DNA from: Bacteroidota bacterium
Lineage (GTDB): Bacteria > Bacteroidota > Bacteroidia > Bacteroidales > VadinHA17
Direction: 5' to 3'
Assembly (NCBI GenBank): GCA_011049175.1
Contig: DSCJ01000003.1
Location: 1 to 55,908 of the forward strand
Length of the DNA stretch: 55,908 bases
Both the position numbers and the translations under genes were made by a program. The notes beneath the pieces were generated by a model that worked only from the letters and a program-made list of their open reading frames with translations, was not told the origin of the DNA and searched no databases. Shown piece by piece: positions 51,201 through 55,908 of this stretch (position 1 is the stretch's first letter; every line of letters starts with the position of its first letter).

Positions 51201-51721
51201 AGCTCCAGGTAATAATCATCGCCAAAAACCCCCTTGTACCACAACACAGTTTCTTCTGCCAGCGCATCGTCTCCGTCCATAATAGCCTGGGGAACCTCCC
51301 CCCCCAGGCAGGCCGAGGCCACCATGATCCCTTCATGGTATTTTTCGAGTATCTCACGGTCGATCCGGGGCTTGTAGTAATGCCCCTCTATCCAGCTCAG
51401 AGAAACCAGCTTAACCAGGTTGTGATACCCGGTTTTGTTTTTGGCCAGCAACAACAGGTGCGCTCCGGCCCGGTCTTCCCTGTCGTCCTTGTCGAACCGG
51501 CTTTTTCTGGCAATATACGCCTCACAGCCAATAATGGGTTTGATCTTCGCCTTCCGGGCCTCGTTGAAAAATTCCTTTACCCCGAACATATTGCCATGGT
51601 CGGTAATGGCCACGGCGGTCATCCCGTCGGCTTTGGCTTTGGCTATCATCTTCGATATCTTCGCAGCCCCGTCGAGAATGGAATACTGTGTATGAACGTG
51701 CAGATGGGTAAAGGGTTTCAT
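48236..51721 (-). CDS. dnaE: DNA polymerase III, alpha subunit
   Basis: This 1161-residue replicative polymerase begins with a PHP domain (THLHVHTQYSILDGAAKI). The palm region has GPGRGSAAGSVVAYC and the catalytic aspartates in SMPDIDIDFDEDGRD. Fingers and a helix-hairpin-helix region follow, then an OB domain near the C-terminus (GKEVSVAGVVTAVKKG). Length is that of a DnaE1-type enzyme and not the shorter error-prone DnaE2. The PHP histidines look intact, so proofreading-type or structural metal binding is possible. Confidence 0.97.
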   Translation of the reverse strand: MKPFTHLHVHTQYSILDGAAKISKMIAKAKADGMTAVAITDHGNMFGVKEFFNEARKAKIKPIIGCEAYIARKSRFDKDDREDRAGAHLLLLAKNKTGYHNLVKLVSLSWIEGHYYKPRIDREILEKYHEGIMVASACLGGEVPQAIMDGDDALAEETVLWYKGVFGDDYYLELMRHPTGNPEMDRETYDRQQLVNHKLMELGKKHGIKLIATNDVHFLEAEDAEAHDRLICLNTGTELDDPNRLRYTKQEYFKTREEMYGLFADVEEALLNTMEVAGKVEEYDLNRDPILPAFPLPEGFDNEDEYLRHLTYDGARERYGEMTGEIRERIDFELEVIKRMGFPGYFLIVQDFLRAAREMGVSVGPGRGSAAGSVVAYCTRITDIDPLKYDLLFERFLNPDRISMPDIDIDFDEDGRDQVLRWVVEKYGRDRVAHIITFGTMAAKMAIRDVARVQKLPLVDADRLAKLVPDRQGVSLKEAYREVKELAEARNSENELISQTLKYAETLEGSVRHTGLHACGVIIGRDDLIEHIPLCISKDSNLLVTQYDGDHVESVGMLKMDFLGLKTLSIIKDTLDNIELSTGRRLVIEDIPLDDEKTFELYSRGETTGLFQFESEGMKKNLRELKPNRFEDLIAMNALFRPGPMEYIPSFINRKHGVEKIHYELPVMEKYLQATYGITVYQEQVMQLSRAMAGFTGGEADELRKAMGKKKKDVMDRMKEKFIQGCLKNHYEQETVEKIWRDWEAFAQYAFNKSHSTCYAMVSYRTAYLKAHYPAEFMAAVLSRNVSDIRKITIFMDETRRMGIQVLGPDVNESHIRFIVNKEGNIRFGLGAIKGMGEGAARAIIEEREASGPYRDIFDFVERVKLTVVNRKNIEVLAASGAFDCFKGISRGQYFADDGRGSNFIESLLRYGSIFQNDTLASQPSLFGAASAPETVRPELPAGEDWSKLEKLSRERELIGIYLTAHPLDDYRLEIRHFCNCTLAELSDLEALKGKEVSVAGVVTAVKKGTTRNGKPWGQFTLQDYTDTYRFRMFNHDYVDNSKYFTEDYFLMVKGKVQPNPYRENELEFRIRQIDLLTKVREEYIERFTLRIPLDRLNAELLEGIQAVLGRKKGKTQLRFCVYDPAEKMLVEMFSRNRNILITDELLKFLDQHPGIEYLVN

Positions 51722-51772
51722 GCTTTCATGCTACTGATTTTCAACCAACTGTATTTTGTGTGGTTTTGCATT

Positions 51773-51780
51773 CAAAATTA
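51773..51780 (-). promoter_or_regulatory. -7 promoter box of dnaE
   Basis: Minus-strand TAATTTTG matches TAnnTTTG and lies 51 bases before ATG 51721. Confidence 0.45.
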
Positions 51781-51918
51781 CGGAAAAGGATTCACCCTAC
51801 CGACCGGTGTTCAAAAGTATTGAATAAAAAATTTTTGCCTGCGGAAAGGCTTCACAGCCAGAACAATGAAAATGCGGGGAAAATTCTGAAAAAATATTCC
51901 GCAAGCTAAAATAAATTG

Positions 51919-51926
51919 TATCTTTG
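51919..51926 (+). promoter_or_regulatory. -7 promoter box of rpsP-rimM
   Basis: TATCTTTG followed by CACCC is an exact TAnnTTTG match of the kind found ahead of highly expressed Bacteroidota genes, 49 bases before the rpsP ATG. Confidence 0.65.
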
Positions 51927-51975
51927 CACCCACTTTACAAAATAAGTAAGATCAAACAAACCATCAAGCGACAGT

Positions 51976-52812
51976 ATGCCAACAAGAATCAGATTGGCCA
52001 GACATGGCCGGAAAAGAAAACCGCATTTTCACATTGTGGTTGCAGACAGCAGGGCGCCACGGGATGGCAGATACATTGAAAAAATCGGGATATACAATCC
52101 CAATACAAATCCTGCTACGATTGAACTGGATTTTGATCGTGCACTGGATTGGCTTCAGAAGGGAGCACAGCCTTCTGATACATGTCGCGCCATCCTCTCT
52201 TACAAAGGCGTCCTTTACAGGAACCATCTCCTCAACGGCGTGAAAAAAGGCGCCTTTTCAGAGGAAGAAGCAGAAAAAAGATTCCAGGCCTGGCTCAGCG
52301 AAAAGGAAAGCAAGATCGAAGCCAAAAAAGACCACCTGAAAAAGGCCTGGGAAGACGAACAGAAAAAACGCCTGGAAGCCGAGGCCAAAGTAAACGAAGC
52401 CCGCGCAGCCGAACTGGCTAAAAAACAATCGGAACTGGCTGCCGAAGCAGCAGCCGGCGGAGCCGATGCAGGTGAGCAGGCCGAAAGCCAGGCAGGTGAG
52501 GAAACACAGGCTGAAGTGAAGGAAGAAGCCGCCGAAAAGAAAGAAATGCCGGAAGCAAAGGAAAAAGAAGAACCGGAAGCAAAGGAAGAAGAACCGGAAG
52601 CAAAAGAAGAAAAGCCGGAAGCAAAGAAAGCAGAGCCGGAAGCAAAGGAAGAAACCGGAGTGAAGGAAGATCCTGAAGCAAAAAAGGAGGAGGCCGGGGA
52701 AGCAAAAGGCGAAACGGAGGAAAAGGCTGAACCTGCATCCGGAGAAAAGGAAGAAGAAAAACCGGGCGAAGAGGCCGGAGAAAAAGACCGCACGGAAGAG
52801 GAAAAGAAATAA
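51976..52812 (+). CDS. rpsP: 30S ribosomal protein S16 with very long acidic C-terminal tail
   Basis: The total is 278 residues. The first 80 or so are a normal S16 ([30 protein letters not shown]), which binds 16S rRNA in the 30S body. A charged helix (about 90-155) and then a low-complexity tail of Glu, Lys and Ala with PEAK repeats (about 156-278) follow. Plain bacterial S16 is about 80-90 residues; Bacteroidota versions are known to be longer, but this tail is large. The ORF is uninterrupted and ends cleanly before rimM, so the tail is probably real. It leads the usual rpsP-rimM operon. Confidence 0.95.
   Translation: MPTRIRLARHGRKRKPHFHIVVADSRAPRDGRYIEKIGIYNPNTNPATIELDFDRALDWLQKGAQPSDTCRAILSYKGVLYRNHLLNGVKKGAFSEEEAEKRFQAWLSEKESKIEAKKDHLKKAWEDEQKKRLEAEAKVNEARAAELAKKQSELAAEAAAGGADAGEQAESQAGEETQAEVKEEAAEKKEMPEAKEKEEPEAKEEEPEAKEEKPEAKKAEPEAKEETGVKEDPEAKKEEAGEAKGETEEKAEPASGEKEEEKPGEEAGEKDRTEEEKK
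52549..52683 (+). repeat. PEAK coding repeats in the S16 tail
   Basis: CCGGAAGCAAAG-like units start at 52549, 52573, 52594, 52615 and 52636, spaced 24, 21, 21 and 21 bases, with a degenerate copy at 52672. Each encodes PEAK plus acidic residues, an in-frame repeat of seven or eight residues that could expand or shrink by slippage. Confidence 0.85.
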
Positions 52813-52833
52813 GCTTCCTTCCCGTCTTTTCTG

Positions 52834-53355
52834 ATGGACAAAAAAAACTGTTTTTTACTGGGTGAGATCCGGAAGGTTCACGGATACCGGGGCGAACTGA
52901 TACTCCGGATAAACGAACCTTCCGGGATATCCCGCATGGAACCGGGAGAACCGGTCTTCCTGGATATTGAGGGGGGACTGGTTCCTTTTTTTCTCACAAC
53001 CGTGGAAGAACGCGATCAGCGTACCGCGGTGATCGCCCTCGACGATGTTGATACGGAAGAAAAAGCCCGCCGCCTGACAGGGATCGCCGTATACCTGCCC
53101 GGAACCCGGCCCGGTGGAAACGGAATGAACGAAACAGGCCTTTCTTCCCTGGTTGGATACGAAGTGTTTACCCCGCAGGGAAAGTCGCTGGGACTGGTGG
53201 AGGAGGCGGAAGAACTGCCCATGCACTGGGTGCTCAGGTTAAGGAGTCCGGAAGGGGAAAAACTGATCCCACTGCATGAAGACCTGATTGTGGAAATCGA
53301 TCGCGGAAGAAAAAGAATGGTGATGGATCTGCCCGAAGGGCTGACTGAAATTTAA
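52834..53355 (+). CDS. rimM: Ribosome maturation factor RimM
   Basis: This 173-residue protein assists 16S rRNA processing and 30S head assembly and binds S19. The N-terminal RimM beta-barrel opens with LGEIRKVHGYRGELILR. The PRC-barrel half contains GYEVFTPQGKSLGLV and LIPLHEDLIVEID. It starts 21 bases after rpsP, the conserved neighbour. trmD and rplS, which often follow, are absent here; a convergent thioesterase gene comes next. Confidence 0.95.
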   Translation: MDKKNCFLLGEIRKVHGYRGELILRINEPSGISRMEPGEPVFLDIEGGLVPFFLTTVEERDQRTAVIALDDVDTEEKARRLTGIAVYLPGTRPGGNGMNETGLSSLVGYEVFTPQGKSLGLVEEAEELPMHWVLRLRSPEGEKLIPLHEDLIVEIDRGRKRMVMDLPEGLTEI

Positions 53356-53376
53356 TACCGGGTACCCGTTGGTTCC

Positions 53377-53805
53377 TCAGAACCGGGCATGTTCAAACCA
53401 GGATATCCTTTCCCTCCACTCCTGTGGAATGGAAAAAGTAGCTCCTTTTTTCCTGTCGTATCCCACCAGCACCGACTCACTGTACGATTTGACCGTCCCT
53501 GTGTGGGTGCTGACAATTCTCTGGGCCATTCCGATGCTTTTGTTCCCTATGCGGGTAATTCGCGTATGCACCTCGATTTGCTCGTCCAGTCCGATGGGCT
53601 CCTGGTAATTGACATGAATGCTCGCCAGTACCAGGGCCTGTTCATTCCAGCTGATCAGCCGGCCGAATACATCCCTGAAATACTGCAACCGGGCATAATC
53701 GTAATAATACTGATGTACGGCATTGTTCACATGGCCCATGATATCGATGTCGTTAAACCGTATCTGCACGGGCGTTACATGAGAATAGGTCTCCACTTCT
53801 TCCAT
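53377..53805 (-). CDS. Hotdog-fold acyl-CoA thioesterase
   Basis: The protein has 142 residues from ATG 53805, the usual size for the 4-hydroxybenzoyl-CoA thioesterase / YbgC-like group. The signature RFNDIDIMGHVNNAVHQYYYDYARLQYF contains the catalytic Asp and the HVNN helix start. It hydrolyses acyl-CoA or acyl-ACP thioesters; the chain length is not clear. An earlier in-frame Met at 53886 would add 27 residues with no family match. Confidence 0.88.
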   Translation of the reverse strand: MEEVETYSHVTPVQIRFNDIDIMGHVNNAVHQYYYDYARLQYFRDVFGRLISWNEQALVLASIHVNYQEPIGLDEQIEVHTRITRIGNKSIGMAQRIVSTHTGTVKSYSESVLVGYDRKKGATFSIPQEWRERISWFEHARF

Positions 53806-53934
53806 AAGGAACAATAAAGGATATTTTTTCCACTGCAATGTTGCTGAATCCCCGGCATATTTGCAAGAGAAAAGACAAAATTTCATCGAACCATGATGGC
53901 ATAGTCAACATAATCAACTGATATTCTATCATTT

Positions 53935-53948
53935 ATTGTTCGAACAAT
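53935..53948. repeat. 14-bp perfect palindrome upstream of the GIN-domain gene
   Basis: ATTGTTCGAACAAT is fully self-complementary. It lies 72 bases before the ATG at 54020, in the divergent region between the thioesterase and GIN-domain genes, where a dimeric regulator could bind. Confidence 0.4.
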
Positions 53949-54019
53949 TTTCAGGCCCGAACCGTGCAGCAGATCACAAACGAAACCGTCTTTTGAATGA
54001 AACCAATTTTTTAGCCATT

Positions 54020-54721
54020 ATGAAAACAAAGACATTGCCCTTACTCACGATTATTTTTCTGCTGGTAACCGGTATGGTTTCCGTCCATGCCCAAAAACTG
54101 ATAAAGGAAACCCGGCAGGCAGATGAATTCGACCGGCTCAGCCTGTCTGTAGCAGGCGACGTATACCTGAAGCAGGGACCGTTCTCACTGGTGATCGAGG
54201 CAGAAAAAGACATCCTTGCCCTGATCGATACGGAAGTGAAAGACGGTCTTCTTACCATTAAATTCAACAAACGCACAGTGCCCCGGTACGAAAAAATAAA
54301 TATCTATGTCTCCATGCCCGAGGTCAGGGGGCTGAGTGTTGCCGGCTCCGGAGACATCCTGGCCGAGGGAACCATTACGAGCGATGATTTAAAGCTATCG
54401 ATCGCCGGCAGCGGCGATATTTCCCTGAATGATCTCAGGGTAGCCGACCTGAAGGCATCCATTGCCGGTTCAGGGGATATCTTTCTGGCCGGCACCGGCC
54501 GCCAGGGAAACCTGAAAGCCTCCATCAGCGGGTCGGGCGATATGGAAATCCCGCTGGAATTTGAAAACGCCACGATTGCCATCAGCGGATCGGGCGATTG
54601 TTCGGTGAATGTAACCGGTTCGCTCGAGGCGTCTATTGCCGGCAGCGGGTCGGTTACCTACGAAGGCAACCCCGTGGTCAATGCCCGGGTTTCGGGGTCG
54701 GGGACGGTAAAGCAGAAATAA
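54020..54721 (+). CDS. Exported DUF2807 (GIN-domain) protein
   Basis: The protein has 233 residues with a signal peptide (PLLTIIFLLVTGMVSVHAQ). The mature part is the GIN/DUF2807 beta-solenoid typical of Bacteroidota: repeated SIAGSGDI, SISGSGDM and AISGSGDC motifs give a right-handed parallel beta structure. Family members are outer-surface or periplasmic proteins of unclear function, sometimes next to anti-sigma systems. ATG 54020 is chosen because it begins the signal peptide; the frame extends to 53936 without family match. An intrinsic terminator follows directly. Confidence 0.9.
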   Translation: MKTKTLPLLTIIFLLVTGMVSVHAQKLIKETRQADEFDRLSLSVAGDVYLKQGPFSLVIEAEKDILALIDTEVKDGLLTIKFNKRTVPRYEKINIYVSMPEVRGLSVAGSGDILAEGTITSDDLKLSIAGSGDISLNDLRVADLKASIAGSGDIFLAGTGRQGNLKASISGSGDMEIPLEFENATIAISGSGDCSVNVTGSLEASIAGSGSVTYEGNPVVNARVSGSGTVKQK

Positions 54722-54739
54722 ACAGGAACCATCTGCAGT

Positions 54740-54777
54740 AAACCGGATGAATCAACCCCTGCTTCATCCGGTTTTTT
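54740..54777 (+). terminator. Intrinsic terminator after the GIN-domain gene
   Basis: A 12-bp perfect stem (54740-54751 with 54763-54774) carries an 11-base loop, and six T (54772-54777) end the 3' arm. Confidence 0.9.
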
Positions 54778-54805
54778 GTTTCTCTTTCCTGCCCGGTTCA
54801 CATTC

Positions 54806-55651
54806 TCATATCCATTCTTCCAGGGTAAAGGTCCGGGCGGGCCGTATTCCCTTCGGGCCTTTTTCCAGTATGCAGCACTCATGATACAGGTCATGCTGGA
54901 AGAACAGCACGTACCCGTTTTCCACCGCCTCTTTCAGAAAAGCTTCCTTTTCCTCCAGCATTTTCACGGGGTATACATCGTAGCTCATATTGTACTTCAG
55001 GGGGATATGAGCCACCGATGGGATCAGGTCGGCCATAAAAACAACGGTGCGGTTACGGTACTGGATGAAGGGGATCAGTTGCCCTTCGGTGTGCCCGTGG
55101 TACATTCTCAACCGGAAACCGGGCACCGGCTCGTATTCTTCCTCCTCAACGAACTGCAATTGCCCGCTTTCCTTCATGGGCAACAGGTTTTCTTCGGGGT
55201 AGGCATCTGCCTCGCGCACATTGGGAGTCATGGCCCAGTCCCACTGCCTGCGGCTTACCAGGTAGGTTGCCCGTGGGAAGGTCATCTCATACCCGGAGCC
55301 ATCTGCCTTCCGCTTCACTCCCCCTCCGCAATGGTCGGAATGCAGGTGAGTCAGCACCATATCGGTTACCTGTTCCGGCGCATATCCGGCTTTCGCCAGA
55401 GCCCCTTCCAATCCGTCCCCTCCGTTCAGGTGCACGTGGGAAAAAAATTTCTCGTCCTGTTTGTCGCCGTACCCGTTATCAACCAGGATCACCCGGTTAC
55501 CGGTCACGGCCAGGATGGAACGCAGGGCCCAGTTGCACAGGTTGTTTTCATCGGCAGGGTATTTTCGTTGCCACAGCAGTTTGGGCACCACCCCGAACAT
55601 GGCGCCGCCGTCGACTTTGAAATTGGATATGTGAATGGGAAATAATTCCAT
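54806..55651 (-). CDS. MBL-fold metallo-hydrolase
   Basis: The protein has 281 residues from ATG 55651. The zinc-binding motif HLHSDHCGG (HxHxDH) is intact, with later ligands in MYHGHTEGQL (His) and VVFMADLIPS (Asp). VTGNRVILVDNGYGD resembles the lactonase-like and N-acyl-homoserine-lactone hydrolase branch of the superfamily, but the substrate cannot be assigned. An upstream start at 55684 is rejected because a promoter box lies right there. Confidence 0.9.
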   Translation of the reverse strand: MELFPIHISNFKVDGGAMFGVVPKLLWQRKYPADENNLCNWALRSILAVTGNRVILVDNGYGDKQDEKFFSHVHLNGGDGLEGALAKAGYAPEQVTDMVLTHLHSDHCGGGVKRKADGSGYEMTFPRATYLVSRRQWDWAMTPNVREADAYPEENLLPMKESGQLQFVEEEEYEPVPGFRLRMYHGHTEGQLIPFIQYRNRTVVFMADLIPSVAHIPLKYNMSYDVYPVKMLEEKEAFLKEAVENGYVLFFQHDLYHECCILEKGPKGIRPARTFTLEEWI

Positions 55652-55681
55652 AGGAATACGGTTAAGTGCATGTCGATTTGC

Positions 55682-55689
55682 CAAAGATA
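55682..55689 (-). promoter_or_regulatory. -7 promoter box of the MBL-fold gene
   Basis: Minus-strand TATCTTTG, an exact TAnnTTTG match, lies 30 bases before ATG 55651. Confidence 0.6.
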
Positions 55690-55761
55690 CAACTTTGAAA
55701 GAGAACCGAACCGGATCGGTTCAGACCGATGAAATTCCGTGAAGAGGCAGGGGGTTTCCTC

Positions 55762-55785
55762 AACTACGTAGTTTACTACGTAGTT
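55762..55785. repeat. Double palindrome, two ACTACGTAGT boxes
   Basis: Two identical ten-base palindromes, ACTACGTAGT at 55763-55772 and 55775-55784, have centres 12 bases apart and an A and a T flanking the pair. This is the look of a tandem operator for a dimeric repressor, such as BlaI/CopY-type (TAC...GTA half-sites) or a toxin-antitoxin regulator. The gene it would control is not certain. Confidence 0.55.
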
Positions 55786-55791
55786 ATCAGG

Positions 55792-55908
55792 CTATGTACT
55801 AATATATGGTGTGCCCATTTTTAATTTTTTCAATTCAGCAAGTGCATTTACAACACTTAATGACAGCCAGAACCATAATTTAACCTTCTCGCTTTCTTTG
55901 ATTTGATC
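55792..55908 (-). CDS. Possible C-terminal end of a gene entering from the right
   Basis: On the minus strand a frame is open from the window edge to TAG (55794-55792), 38 codons. It contains VKLWFWLSLSVVNALAELKK and ends KMGTPYIST. The composition is plausible for protein and no start codon is needed within the window, but 38 open codons can occur by chance and I recognise no family. Confidence 0.3.
   Translation of the reverse strand, partial: DQIKESEKVKLWFWLSLSVVNALAELKKLKMGTPYIST

Noticed and set aside
52549-52683. Regular repeats considered as a CRISPR array
   Set aside because: The period is only 21-24 bases, units are coding and in frame, and there are no unique spacers.

Overview
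The window is about 56 kb of a chromosome from a member of the Bacteroidota, most like the order Bacteroidales. The reasons are: many genes are preceded by the Bacteroidota -7 box TAnnTTTG (for example at 41614, 51919 and 55689); purine-rich ribosome binding sites are largely absent; and the gene set is typical (S16 with a long tail, a Reg_prop/SpoIIE sensor phosphatase, a TonB plug protein, a DUF2807/GIN protein, DUF4190 and DUF2752 proteins, a K+-dependent-type membrane pyrophosphatase). I see no rRNA, tRNA, IS element, phage or CRISPR. It looks like core chromosome, and no gap between genes exceeds 300 bases.

Layout. 1-3811 (+): 3' end of mutL, two consecutive rhomboid proteins and a membrane-anchored EEP-family protein. 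3862-5597 (-): a PLP-dependent serine/threonine dehydratase and a secreted hypothetical protein. 5699-23398 (-): one eleven-gene operon, ilvD-ilvB-ilvN-ilvC-leuA-leuC-leuD-(second IPMS/citramalate synthase)-leuB-gltB-gltD. It is headed by what looks like a complete ribosome-mediated attenuator (a 22-codon Ile/Leu-rich leader peptide, an antiterminator and a terminator) and closed by an intrinsic terminator after gltD. 23612-28410 (-): hppA and a secreted S9 peptidase. 28493-31003 (+): dapD, a glycosyltransferase and tsaC. 31008-36629 (-): DUF2752 and DUF4190 membrane proteins, a secreted thioredoxin-like protein and both methylmalonyl-CoA mutase subunits. 36810-41527: a cupin, a stand-alone TonB plug protein, prfB with a programmed +1 frameshift, recX, prmC and ribD. 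41684-47258 (+): a TPR-caspase protein and a giant propeller/SpoIIE sensor phosphatase separated by a terminator-like hairpin that is also the start of the second gene. 47264-51721 (-): LOG-family protein, trxA and dnaE. 51976-53355 (+): rpsP with a large acidic repeat tail, and rimM. 53377-55651: thioesterase, GIN-domain protein and an MBL hydrolase. 55762-55908: a double palindrome and a possible truncated gene end.

How the genes work together. The large operon makes the carbon skeletons of valine, leucine and isoleucine and also encodes glutamate synthase, whose product is the amino donor for the last step. The two PrfB-related genes sit side by side (RF2 and its GGQ methylase). The methylmalonyl-CoA mutase pair belongs to propionate/succinate metabolism. 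The caspase and sensor-phosphatase pair is the best candidate for an undescribed signalling unit. The attenuator is the best-supported regulatory finding.
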